From positions 434,001 through 498,000 of the forward strand of contig NZ_JAGKTL010000002.1 of assembly GCF_017908595.1 (NCBI RefSeq): a stretch of 64,000 bases of DNA, written 5' to 3'. The DNA is from Rhodothermus bifroesti. GTDB lineage: Bacteria; Bacteroidota; Rhodothermia; Rhodothermales; Rhodothermaceae. Shown here piece after piece: positions 38,159 to 46,708 of the stretch. The position numbers and the translations under genes were made by a program. Positions within the stretch are counted from its first letter, which is position 1, and every line of letters starts with the position of its first letter. The notes below the pieces were generated by a model. That model saw only the letters and a list, made by a program, of their open reading frames with translations, was not told the DNA's origin and did not search any database.

Positions 38159-38897
38159 GGGCACCTCCCTGGAAAGCAGGCTGTTCTCCATAAGGGCCTT
38201 GGCGCACGAGCTCGAGCATCCCGAATCCTTGGCTGCGGCGGACGCCCAGGCCAATATCATAGATAAGATTGAGCACCGCAGGGCTCCCGCGCAGCTCAAA
38301 TACACCCACAAACCCTTGCATAGCCATGTTGTAATGGCGGACGACCTTGCGCCTGAATTGGATCGGGTTGAACTCTATCGAGACATCCGCTTTACCCAAA
38401 AAAACGCGTGCAGCCTCCTTGACGGCAAACTTAAGCCCTTCATCAAATCCTTCCTCTCTTGGCAACAGGTACCAATCGGCATTACCCTTGTTGTTGACAA
38501 GCACAGGCGCCATCGTCTTAAAAATTGCCGATTCTTCTTGAATGAATACCCGACGTTCAAGGTTGATACGCTCGACTAAGAGCGTATTATTAAACAGTGG
38601 ATGGGTCTGTAGTGCAAGCAGGCCATTATACACCGAAACCCCTAATTCCTTTGAGGATGTCGAGAAGTGAACAATGGCTTTTTCTCCTATAACAAACGAA
38701 TCGCCATCACGTCCTTTAAGTCCTGGGAAATACACGGAAAAGGTAAAGGGCTTCAGCACGTGTAATCCGTAGTAATATCTGTCAAAAACGCGTGGGCTCG
38801 TGCGTCGGATGGCTTCTTTGATAAGGGACGCGAATCCTCGTCGATACTCTAAGGGTAGGGTATTACGCGATAGCGTACATGAAATCTCAAGGCGCAT
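38151..38897 (-). CDS. cas6: Cas6 crRNA-processing endoribonuclease
   Basis: A 248-residue Cas6, which cuts the repeat in the CRISPR precursor RNA. The start MRLEISCTLSRNTLPLEYRRG matches the first RRM-like strand of the family, and the C-terminal glycine-rich loop is IGLGVRRSQGFGMLEL. The TTG at 38954 would add 19 residues but overlaps the -10 box of the promoter, so ATG 38897 is chosen. It is the first gene of the operon, directly followed by cas8b with an eight-base overlap. The candidate catalytic histidine was not assigned; several are present between residues 20 and 220. Confidence 0.87.
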   Translation of the reverse strand: MRLEISCTLSRNTLPLEYRRGFASLIKEAIRRTSPRVFDRYYYGLHVLKPFTFSVYFPGLKGRDGDSFVIGEKAIVHFSTSSKELGVSVYNGLLALQTHPLFNNTLLVERINLERRVFIQEESAIFKTMAPVLVNNKGNADWYLLPREEGFDEGLKFAVKEAARVFLGKADVSIEFNPIQFRRKVVRHYNMAMQGFVGVFELRGSPAVLNLIYDIGLGVRRSQGFGMLELVRQGPYGEQPAFQGGAHE

Positions 38898-38953
38898 ACC
38901 GTAATGCTTTATCAAGCGGCATTCCCTAAACTGTATTTGGATATCCAATCTCA

Positions 38954-38982
38954 ACTATATGTTTTGCGGTCCCTTTTGTCAA
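38954..38982 (-). promoter_or_regulatory. Near-consensus sigma-70 promoter of the cas operon
   Basis: Read on the minus strand: TTGACA (38982-38977), 17-bp spacer, TATAGT (38959-38954). The -35 box is perfect and the spacing ideal. The transcription start would fall near 38947, about 50 bases before the cas6 ATG. An intact promoter suggests that the effector operon is expressed. Confidence 0.75.
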
Positions 38983-39471
38983 GTTGTATCTTTAATGTAT
39001 CCGAGTCTAGGGCTTAGATCCATTGATTTGTCTGCACCAGATAATCTTGAACCATTCCTTGAGGCTAGCCTCGCAGCCTACCTATAGGAGCTATGGCAGG
39101 CTAAATAAGTGAGCAAAACACAAACGCCCAGCTCGCGAGGGCTCAAAAATTTCGATACAGAGCGATGGAGCCATATGCAACGGATCTCCTCGCTTCTATC
39201 ATGAATGTTAGAGGTAGGGGACCTAACCAGTACGTCGTGAACTGGGCTCGCAAACCGGCTGGTTTGGTTTTGTATCAGTCGGGAAGGTGAGGCATAGAGG
39301 GAGTAGCTTGTTAGGAAGTCCTTCGCATGGGAAACAACAGACCCCGGCCACATGGACCTGCGCTAACCTGGTAATTTTATGGAAGGCTGAAGGCTATAGC
39401 CACCAAAAAATTCGTGTTCCTCGGGGCAAAACTGCTTTGTGGGGTGCTTCTTTTGAATCTTTTTGGAAGTT
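38983..39471. other. Gene-free stretch beside the cas operon; no CRISPR array
   Basis: About 490 bases without a convincing gene between the cas promoter and the FMO-like gene. I looked for regularly spaced repeats of 25-40 bases and found none. A 91-codon minus-strand open frame (39078-39353) has no recognisable features. Its base composition is mixed, between the AT-richer cas operon and the GC-rich flank, which suits a transfer boundary or the decayed remains of another element. Confidence 0.5.
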
Positions 39472-40884
39472 ATGTTTGTGTCTGAGCGCTATTCTGAAGG
39501 GCATCGCTTCCCGGGAATGGCTCCCTATGAAAGCGAAAAGCCGCTATCCTGCGTCGAGAAAGCCTGCATCATTGGTGCTGGGCCGTCGGGTCTGGTGGCG
39601 GCCAAGGTGCTCTACCAACGCGGCATCCCATTCGATGGCTTTGAGAAAGGCTCCGATATAGGCGGGCTTTGGCGCTACGAAAACGACAGCGGACTTTCCC
39701 CAGCTTACGCCTCTTTGCATACCAACACCTCAAAAGCAAAGACGGCATTTTCGGATTTTCCGATGCCTGAGGATTATCCCGATTTTCCTTCTCATGCGCA
39801 GCTGCTGGCCTATCTTGAGCAGTATACGGCGCATTTTGGATTCCGAGACCGCTTTACTTTTTGCACCGAAGTGGTACGCGTCGCGCCCGTAGGGGATGGG
39901 ACCTACCGCGTTACCGTGCGCCACTGCAAAACAAGCGAAAGCCAAACCCATCGCTATGGCGCGGTGCTCGTATGCAGCGGCCACCACTGGTACCCTAACT
40001 GGCCAAACCTCCCGGGCAAGTTCGACGGCGAAGTGATGCATTCACGGGACTACCGGAAGCCCGACGTCTTCCAAGGCAAACGCGTACTTATTGTCGGTAT
40101 AGGCAACTCGGCCTGCGATATCGCCTGTGAAGCTGTAGGCTATGCTCAAGCCGTCTGGCTCTCAACGCGTCGCGGCGCGCACGTTATCCCCAAATACCTG
40201 CTGAGGCGACCCCTCGACACGTGGCTGACCCCGCTTACGGCACGCTTGCCACTGCCAGTGCAACGCCTGCTTTTTCGAGGGCTGGTCTACCTAACCCAGG
40301 GCAGCCAAAAGCGCTACGGTTTCCCCATGCCCAATTATCCCCTCGGCGCTGAACATCCGACCATCTCTAGTGAGTTGCTTTCGTTGGTTAAGGACGGAAA
40401 AATTCGCGTCAAACCGGACGTTCAGCAGCTTGAGGGGCGCTACGTCCGGTTTACGGACGGCTCGGTCGAAGAAATTGACCTGATCCTCTATGCTACTGGC
40501 TATCAGGTCGCTTTTCCTTTTTTTGATGCCGCTTTTCTGCAGGTGCACGATAACTATTTTCCACGCTACATGCACGTTGTTTCGCCTGACCATCCCAATG
40601 TGTACTTTATCGGACTTGTGCAGCCTTTGGGTGCTATCATGCCGCTGGCCGAAGCCCAAGCCGAATGGGTGGCCGATTTACTAGAGGGAAAAGCAGGGCT
40701 GCCTCCCCGAGAAATGATGTGGCGTTGGATTCAGAAAGAAGAGGCCTGGCGCTTAAGGCGTTTTGTGCCTTCTAAGCGCCATGCGTTAGAAGTAGACTTT
40801 TATCGCTATATGCGCCAGCTGCGCCGGGAACGCCAACAAGGCCGGCGCTACCCTCCACGCCAAGCGTTGCCCCGTTTCACCTAG
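39472..40884 (+). CDS. Flavin-containing monooxygenase-like protein
   Basis: A 470-residue class B flavoprotein monooxygenase of the FMO type, which uses FAD and NADPH to oxygenate soft nucleophiles or ketones. The FAD site is CIIGAGPSGLVAAKVL near residue 30, followed by GGLWRYE. The FMO signature F-x-G-x3-H-x3-Y appears as FDGEVMHSRDY near residue 185, and the NADPH site VLIVGIGNSACDIACE near residue 207. ATGYQVAFPFFD is the second conserved ATG-containing motif. The ATG at 39472 is chosen; TTG 39463 and ATG 39517 are alternatives. It is followed 11 bases later by an SDR gene. Confidence 0.85.
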   Translation: MFVSERYSEGHRFPGMAPYESEKPLSCVEKACIIGAGPSGLVAAKVLYQRGIPFDGFEKGSDIGGLWRYENDSGLSPAYASLHTNTSKAKTAFSDFPMPEDYPDFPSHAQLLAYLEQYTAHFGFRDRFTFCTEVVRVAPVGDGTYRVTVRHCKTSESQTHRYGAVLVCSGHHWYPNWPNLPGKFDGEVMHSRDYRKPDVFQGKRVLIVGIGNSACDIACEAVGYAQAVWLSTRRGAHVIPKYLLRRPLDTWLTPLTARLPLPVQRLLFRGLVYLTQGSQKRYGFPMPNYPLGAEHPTISSELLSLVKDGKIRVKPDVQQLEGRYVRFTDGSVEEIDLILYATGYQVAFPFFDAAFLQVHDNYFPRYMHVVSPDHPNVYFIGLVQPLGAIMPLAEAQAEWVADLLEGKAGLPPREMMWRWIQKEEAWRLRRFVPSKRHALEVDFYRYMRQLRRERQQGRRYPPRQALPRFT

Positions 40885-40895
40885 CTTGAAAAGTT

Positions 40896-41696
40896 ATGAT
40901 GCTGCCAGGACAAACCGTTTTACTCACTGGAGCTGCACGGGGGATTGGTCAGGCGACAGCCCTCCTTCTAGCCCAGCATGGCGCCGACATCATAGGGGTA
41001 GATCTAAAAGACAGCGACATGGATGAAACGGCCCAGCAGGTCGCTGCTCTGGGACGGCGTTTTGTGGCACTCGAAGGCGATATCGGGGATCTAGAAGATA
41101 TCCGCCGACTGGTTCGCGAAGCGATTGCTGCAGGAGGCTTTTCCATCTTGGTCAACAATGCCGGCGTACTCCCTAGCGGGCCATTTGCCGAGATCGATTT
41201 TGCCGTGTGGGCCCGCACGCTTGCCGTTGATCTTACAGGACTGATGGCGCTCACGCACGCTGCGTTGCCTCACCTGCTTTCGAAGCCGCAGGCGCATATT
41301 GTAAACCTTGCCAGCATTGCAGGGAAGTTTGGCGTCTCAGGCCTAGTAGCCTACTGTGCGGCTAAGCATGGGGTTGTGGGATTTTCGCAGGCGCTCCGGT
41401 TTGAGCTGCGTCACACGCACGTAGGCGTCAGTTGCATTTGCCCTACCATGGTGCAGACGCGCCTGATTGAAGGGGTTCGGCGCTCACCTTTAGTGCCGCT
41501 AGCCCAGCCCAAAGAGGTAGCCCAAGCCATTGTCCGTGCCATTCAGCACAATTTGCCCGAAGTATTTGTCCCCGGTCGCATGCGGTTACTAGCCGGTGTG
41601 TTACCGGCTGCCTTTCCTCCGCTTTTTCGGTGGCTTGTCCACCACGATGCAGCTGCTGATGGGTGGTTGGAAGCCCGGAGGCCGCTGCCTGCATAG
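40896..41696 (+). CDS. Short-chain dehydrogenase/reductase
   Basis: A 266-residue classical SDR: cofactor loop TGAARGIGQATALL near residue 12, an Asp-containing GVDLKD that favours NAD(H), LVNNAGV near residue 85, the catalytic Ser in NLASIAGKFG and the YxxxK of VAYCAAKHGVVGF. The C-terminal end (FVPGRMRLLAGVLPAAFPPLFRWLVHH) resembles retinol dehydrogenase-like SDRs acting on lipophilic substrates. It pairs with the upstream FMO-like gene, so both may process one lipophilic substrate; substrate unknown. Confidence 0.85.
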   Translation: MMLPGQTVLLTGAARGIGQATALLLAQHGADIIGVDLKDSDMDETAQQVAALGRRFVALEGDIGDLEDIRRLVREAIAAGGFSILVNNAGVLPSGPFAEIDFAVWARTLAVDLTGLMALTHAALPHLLSKPQAHIVNLASIAGKFGVSGLVAYCAAKHGVVGFSQALRFELRHTHVGVSCICPTMVQTRLIEGVRRSPLVPLAQPKEVAQAIVRAIQHNLPEVFVPGRMRLLAGVLPAAFPPLFRWLVHHDAAADGWLEARRPLPA

Positions 41697-41758
41697 AAAA
41701 ACCCCTGTTTGCGCGTATAAGCGCAGTACGAATCGCAAAGATTTATGGAGGCAAAACG

Positions 41759-43264
41759 ATGCAGTTGCCATTTCAATACATCGAAGCGTTGCCGCGCTAC
41801 GTTGGGCAATCCGTCACGCTCAAAGGCTGGCTCTTTAATAAACGCAGCTCTAAGGGGCTGCATTTTCTGATTCTGCGTGATGGCACAGGGCTGGTGCAAT
41901 GCGTTGTCGCTCAGGACAAAGTCGACGCTGCTTCCTGGCAAGCTGCTGAAGCCGCGACACAGGAGTGTGCGCTGGAGGTGACAGGCGTAGTCGTGCAGGA
42001 TGAGCGCCAGATTGGAGGGCACGAGGTGCAGGTGTGCAGCGTACGTCTGCTCAGCCCTTCAGAAAACTATCCCATCACGCCCAAGCCTCATGGTATCGAG
42101 TTTTTGATGGACCATCGCCACCTTTGGCTGCGCAGCCGGCGGCCTTGGGCCATTTTGCGCATCCGCAATCGTGTGGTATGGGCCATTCACACGTTCTTTC
42201 AGGAGCGCGGCTTTCTGCAGCTCGATGCGCCAATTCTAACGGGCAATGCCGTTGAGGGTACCACGACCTTGTTTGAAATCGACTACTTTGGTGAAAAAGC
42301 TTATCTGAGCCAGAGCGGCCAGCTCTATGCCGAAGCGATGGCCATGGCTTTTGGAAAGGTCTACACCTTTGGTCCGACGTTTCGTGCCGAGAAATCCAAA
42401 ACCCGTCGACACCTGACCGAATTCTGGATGGTTGAGCCGGAAATGGCTTTTTACGATCTGGAAATGAACATGGCGCTGGCCGAAGAGCTGGTCGTGCATA
42501 TTGTGCAAGAGGTCTTGCGCTCCTGCCGGATGGAGTTGGAAATGCTAGGGCGCGACGTTGCAGCGCTTGAGCGGGTACAGGCGCCGTTTCCACGGCTGAC
42601 GTATACAGAAGCGGTTGAACTCCTGCGCAGCGACGAAACAGCCCGGCTGATCCAAGCGCGTATCGAGGCCCTTAAGGAAGAGCAGCGCCAGCTTGAAGCT
42701 GAAAAAGTCGAAAATCGTCGCCGTTACGGTCAGGCTAAACAAGCTGAAAAGCGCCGCATCGATGCCCGCGAGATCGAAATCAACCAACGGCTCGAAGACA
42801 TCGAAAAAGAGTTGGAAAACTTGCCGTTGTGGGAAGCGTCTGCCCGCCATTTCCAATGGGGCAACGACTTTGGCAATAGCGACGAGACAGTGCTGACGTG
42901 GCACTTCGACCGGCCGATCATTGTGCACCGCTTCCCGGCTGCTGTCAAGGCGTTTTATATGAAGCGCGATCCGGAAGACGACCGATTGGCCCTGGGCATG
43001 GACGTTCTGGCTCCCGAAGGCTACGGCGAAATTATTGGCGGCGGTCAACGTGCCGATGACTTAGCTTTCCTAGAAGCGCAGCTTGAAGCGCATGGCCTGC
43101 CGCGACAGGCCTTCGAGTGGTACTTAGACCTTCGGCGCTACGGATCGGTACCTCACAGCGGTTTTGGGCTTGGGCTTGAGCGAACAGTAGCCTGGATCTG
43201 CGGCGTGCACCACGTGCGCGAAACGATACCCTTCCCGCGTCTGTTAGGCCGCCTGACACCCTGA
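41759..43264 (+). CDS. asnS: Asparaginyl-tRNA synthetase with coiled-coil insertion
   Basis: A 501-residue class IIb AsnRS, which charges tRNA(Asn). The N-terminal OB-fold (VTLKGWLFNKRSSKGLHFLILRDG) is followed by class II motif 1 (FLQLDAPIL), motif 2 (TFGPTFRAEKSKTRRHLTEFWMVEPE) and motif 3 (GFGLGLERTVAWICG). Residues about 295-358 form a highly charged heptad-like helix pair inserted in the catalytic domain, which makes the protein longer than the common 430-470 residues. The ATG at 41759 has ATGGAGG upstream; the longer open frame begins inside the SDR gene. Confidence 0.94.
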   Translation: MQLPFQYIEALPRYVGQSVTLKGWLFNKRSSKGLHFLILRDGTGLVQCVVAQDKVDAASWQAAEAATQECALEVTGVVVQDERQIGGHEVQVCSVRLLSPSENYPITPKPHGIEFLMDHRHLWLRSRRPWAILRIRNRVVWAIHTFFQERGFLQLDAPILTGNAVEGTTTLFEIDYFGEKAYLSQSGQLYAEAMAMAFGKVYTFGPTFRAEKSKTRRHLTEFWMVEPEMAFYDLEMNMALAEELVVHIVQEVLRSCRMELEMLGRDVAALERVQAPFPRLTYTEAVELLRSDETARLIQARIEALKEEQRQLEAEKVENRRRYGQAKQAEKRRIDAREIEINQRLEDIEKELENLPLWEASARHFQWGNDFGNSDETVLTWHFDRPIIVHRFPAAVKAFYMKRDPEDDRLALGMDVLAPEGYGEIIGGGQRADDLAFLEAQLEAHGLPRQAFEWYLDLRRYGSVPHSGFGLGLERTVAWICGVHHVRETIPFPRLLGRLTP

Positions 43265-43335
43265 GTGCAGCGCCAGACGCGAATCGCAGGGGAGGTGTCG
43301 TTACTTTAACAGAGTCTAAACCAACGGAGACAGCC

Positions 43336-44058
43336 ATGCGCCATGTCTATGCTGCTTTAAGCTGCATGCTCCTAAGCTTTGCAAGCCAAGCCCAAGTTGT
43401 ACGCCTTGGTTCTGAAGAACTCGGCGTGCCTACCATCACCGTGCAGGGAGAAGGCCTAGTGCGCGTTTTGCCAGATAAGGCTACGGTGCGTTTTGCCGTG
43501 GTCACGCGCGATGCCAATCCGGAGCGGGCGCGGCAACGCAACGAAGAAGCTGCACGTAATGCCCTGAACGCGCTGCGTGCGCTGGGCATTGAGGAACGCA
43601 ACTTGTTCCTAGAAGCCCTTACCCTGCAACCCGTGCGTGAATACGATCCGCAACGCCAGCGTTGGGAAGAGCGGGGCTATGAGGTGCAGCGACAGGTGCG
43701 TGCAGAGCTTACCCAACTGGACCTGCTTCCAGAAGCCGTGATGCGTGTGGTGCAGCAGGGAGCCAATCGCCTATTGGGCGTGCACTACGATGTGTCCACA
43801 CGGGCCCAAGTGCAAATGAAGGCGCTGCAGGAAGCTGTGCGCAATGCGCAGGACAAAGCTCGCCAGATGCTGGCTGTGCTGGGCAAAGACGTTGGTGATC
43901 CTATTCGCATTCACGAGCAAAGCCTGGAATTTCCCCGTCCGATGTGGACAGAGGCTGCAATGCTCCGTACGACAGCAGCTGACGCAACGCCGGAAGCCTA
44001 TGCTGCTGGCGAGATCGAAGTGCGGGCACGGGTCGAGGTGATTTTTGCCCTTCGTTGA
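43336..44058 (+). CDS. SIMPL-domain (DUF541) periplasmic protein
   Basis: A 240-residue exported protein with a signal peptide (AALSCMLLSFASQAQ) and the SIMPL/DUF541 fold: TITVQGEGLVRVLPDKATVRFAVVTRDANPERARQRNEEAA, an YEVQRQVRAELTQLD strand and ARQMLAVLGKDVGDPIRI. Relatives such as YggE are linked to oxidative stress tolerance, but the molecular role is unknown. Ends before a 149-base gap. Confidence 0.82.
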   Translation: MRHVYAALSCMLLSFASQAQVVRLGSEELGVPTITVQGEGLVRVLPDKATVRFAVVTRDANPERARQRNEEAARNALNALRALGIEERNLFLEALTLQPVREYDPQRQRWEERGYEVQRQVRAELTQLDLLPEAVMRVVQQGANRLLGVHYDVSTRAQVQMKALQEAVRNAQDKARQMLAVLGKDVGDPIRIHEQSLEFPRPMWTEAAMLRTTAADATPEAYAAGEIEVRARVEVIFALR

Positions 44059-44153
44059 AGGCAACCTTCGTTTGGTGGGATTCTTACCAAGCGGCTTGCT
44101 TGTAAAAAGCAGGCAGAGGATAATGGTTTTTGCGAAACCCTCAACCCGGGCCG

Positions 44154-44182
44154 TTGACCTAGGCAGTAGGGGGGTGTAAATT
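44154..44182 (+). promoter_or_regulatory. Candidate sigma-70 promoter upstream of the unknown gene at 44208
   Basis: TTGACC (44154-44159), 17-bp spacer, TAAATT (44177-44182), 25 bases before the ATG. It may also serve secD/secF further down, since no terminator is seen between them. Confidence 0.45.
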
Positions 44183-44207
44183 GTTTCGCCTGTAAAGGTG
44201 GTGTTTT

Positions 44208-44750
44208 ATGGAGCGGCTACGATCGGCATCTGTAATTCGACGGATAAGCCCCCTCCTTGTGGCGGGGATGCTGGCCAGTGCTGTGCCATTGCCTTGGCCA
44301 GGGAAAGTAGCCGCCTATGTCTCCTGGTTGGAGCGTCAGCTGCGCGGGCCAGAAGGAGCGGTAGCACTTCGCGTGGGATTACCTGAAATGCAGCGGGGTA
44401 GCGTAGGATCGCTCGAGGCTTTTGTGGAGCTGTTTGTTACCGCTTGTGAACGTGAAGGACTAGGCCTTTTGTTGCGACGGGCGTTGGCCTTACCAGAGCA
44501 CACGCCAACGCGTGAGCTCGTGGCGCGCCTGTTGGGTCCTGCAGCGCGCATGACCACTGAAAGCATTCAGGGGCCTTTGCTACAAGCTGCTCCTCTAATG
44601 CCTGTAGGCGCTGTAGCGAAAGCCTTTGCGTTCATTGCTGCTGAAAGCGGACTGCTTTCGGTAAACCATTCTGTCTTGCTGGTCTTTACGCATGCCATTG
44701 CTTTAGGCGTCTCTTATCTTGTTGGCTCAATCTGCCTGCGAGGGCCGTAG
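44208..44750 (+). CDS. Hypothetical protein, 180 residues
   Basis: I do not recognise this protein. It is mostly helical and leucine/alanine-rich, with a hydrophobic segment near residues 14-30 (LVAGMLASAVPLPWPG) and another at the C-terminus (SVLLVFTHAIALGVSYLVGS), which suggests membrane association. The middle part is charged and helical. It has GC and codon use like its neighbours, and a candidate promoter 25 bases upstream; these support a real gene. It precedes secD in the same direction with a 67-base gap. Confidence 0.55.
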   Translation: MERLRSASVIRRISPLLVAGMLASAVPLPWPGKVAAYVSWLERQLRGPEGAVALRVGLPEMQRGSVGSLEAFVELFVTACEREGLGLLLRRALALPEHTPTRELVARLLGPAARMTTESIQGPLLQAAPLMPVGAVAKAFAFIAAESGLLSVNHSVLLVFTHAIALGVSYLVGSICLRGP

Positions 44751-44817
44751 AGGCACGTGTTTTTTCCAGGTGCTATGGGTGTAGCGTTACAAGGCTGTTT
44801 AACCTACAGAAAATCCG

Positions 44818-46689
44818 ATGAAACGCAACGGGTTTAAAATAGGCATTACGCTGGCGCTTTTGCTCCTGTGCGGTTACTACCTGTATCCAACGGTCCGTTA
44901 TGCGCTGTTGCAGCGAAAAATCAACCAAATGCCTCCTGAGGAGCGGGCGCGTTTTATTGAAGCCAACTACGGGACCATTCAAAGTCTGCGCGAAAAGTCC
45001 CTAAAGCTGGGGCTAGACCTGCAAGGGGGGATGCATGTGGCGCTGGAAGTGCGTGTCGATGCGCTGCTGCGGGAATTAGCGACGGATGTGGACGAAACGT
45101 TCGAAGAGGTGCTGGCTGCAGCCCGTGAGCAGGCACGGCTGGGGAACGTGTCGATTATCGATGCTTTTGTGGCCGAATTTGAGCGGCGCGATCCGAATGC
45201 ACGGCTTTCGCGCTATTTCCGCAACCCGGACGCGGGCATTACCCGTAGGTCCTCAAATGAAGAAGTGGCTGCTTATCTGCGGCAGCAGGCAGACGAAGCT
45301 GTCAACCGAGCTATTGCTATTGTGCGCGATCGCGTTGACCGCTATGGTGTAACAGAGCCTGCAATCCAAAAGCAAGGTACGCGGCGCATTGTCGTAGAAT
45401 TGCCTGGTGTAGATGATCCGGAACGGGTGCGGCGTTTGCTTCGAGGAACCGCGCGCCTGGAGTTTCGCCTGATGGCTGAGCCGCAGTTGCTGGCAGCCGC
45501 ATTGCAAGAAATTATCGCGTTCTACGAACCAGATACCACGGCGCAGGCTACAGCCTCAGCTGCCGATACAGCCCGTACGGCCGATACCTCGCTGACCGCA
45601 CTCTTAGGCGAGCCGGCCCAGACCACCGCCCGTCCGCAAAACCCCTTGCTTGCGGTGCTGCAGCCTGTAGGCCAAGGGGTGGTGTTTGGCGCTGTAGCTG
45701 GACCTGATACGGCCGCCGTGAATCGCATGCTCAGTCGGCCAGAAGTGCGGGCTTTGCTTCCCCCGGGCGTAACGCTTCTGTACACGGCCAATCCCGTAGG
45801 TACCGATGCCCAAGGCCGACCGGTGTACTACCTGCTAGGCGTACGTCAGGAAGTAGAGCTCACGGGGGAGGTGATTACCGACGCCCGCGTCGATTTTGAC
45901 GAGCTCAACCGCCCCCAGGTCTCTATGACCATGAACTCCGAAGGTGCGCGCATCTGGGCTCGCCTGACCGGGGCTAACGTTGGCAAGCATATTGCCATTG
46001 TACTTGACAACGTTGTGTATTCCTACCCTGTCGTTAATGAACGCATTCCCAGCGGCCGCTCTTCCATTACTGGCCTAGCCTCACAAGAAGAAGCCCAAGA
46101 CATCGTAACGGTGCTTAAGTCAGGTGCCCTACCGGCCCCAGTGGATATTGTGGAAGAGCGAACCGTAGGGCCTAGCCTGGGAGAGGCTTCCATTCGTGCT
46201 GGGTTGCGCTCGACGCTCATCGGGTTACTGGTCGTCGCGTTGTTTATGATCTTTTATTACCGAACGGCCGGCATGATTGCCGATCTGGCATTGGTGCTGA
46301 ATCTCATCTTCATTCTGGGCATCCTGGCTGCTTTTAATGCAACGCTGACGCTGCCCGGCATTGCGGGTATTGTGCTGACCATTGGCATGGCGATCGACGC
46401 AAACGTGCTGATCTTTGAGCGTATGCGGGAAGAGCTGGCAACCGGAAAGACCTTCCGGGCTGCACTGGATTTGGGGTATTCAAAGGCCTTGAGCGCCATC
46501 TTTGACGGCAACATCACTACTTTCTTTACCGGCGTTATTCTTTACTCGTTTGGCATTGGACCGATTCAAGGATTTGCCGTAACGCTGATGGCCGGTATTG
46601 CTGCTTCACTGTTTAGCGCGCTTGTGGTCACGCGCATTGTGTTTGACTATCTGGTGTTAGAGCGAAAGCTTCTGGTTAGCGTAGGCTGA
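44818..46689 (+). CDS. secD: Protein translocase subunit SecD
   Basis: A 623-residue SecD, which with SecF uses the proton gradient to help release secreted proteins on the periplasmic side. One N-terminal helix (residues 7-24), the large periplasmic P1 domain beginning LKLGLDLQGGMHVALEV, with DRVDRYGVTEPAIQKQGTRRIVVELPG, and the C-terminal five-helix RND part with VGPSLGEASIRAGLRS, TLPGIAGIVLTIGMAIDANVLIFERMREEL. A Thr/Ala-rich insertion (about residues 240-280) lies in P1. Start ATG at 44818. Confidence 0.96.
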   Translation: MKRNGFKIGITLALLLLCGYYLYPTVRYALLQRKINQMPPEERARFIEANYGTIQSLREKSLKLGLDLQGGMHVALEVRVDALLRELATDVDETFEEVLAAAREQARLGNVSIIDAFVAEFERRDPNARLSRYFRNPDAGITRRSSNEEVAAYLRQQADEAVNRAIAIVRDRVDRYGVTEPAIQKQGTRRIVVELPGVDDPERVRRLLRGTARLEFRLMAEPQLLAAALQEIIAFYEPDTTAQATASAADTARTADTSLTALLGEPAQTTARPQNPLLAVLQPVGQGVVFGAVAGPDTAAVNRMLSRPEVRALLPPGVTLLYTANPVGTDAQGRPVYYLLGVRQEVELTGEVITDARVDFDELNRPQVSMTMNSEGARIWARLTGANVGKHIAIVLDNVVYSYPVVNERIPSGRSSITGLASQEEAQDIVTVLKSGALPAPVDIVEERTVGPSLGEASIRAGLRSTLIGLLVVALFMIFYYRTAGMIADLALVLNLIFILGILAAFNATLTLPGIAGIVLTIGMAIDANVLIFERMREELATGKTFRAALDLGYSKALSAIFDGNITTFFTGVILYSFGIGPIQGFAVTLMAGIAASLFSALVVTRIVFDYLVLERKLLVSVG

Positions 46690-46708
46690 AATAAATGGGA
46701 CTGCAACC

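Noticed and set aside
37844-38579. Two overlapping plus-strand frames over cas8b and cas6
   Set aside because: They lie opposite genes with good start sites and known motifs, and have no recognisable sequence themselves.
39078-39353. 91-codon minus-strand open frame in the gene-free stretch
   Set aside because: No ribosome site, no domain-like pattern, Ser/Arg-rich and irregular; more likely chance.
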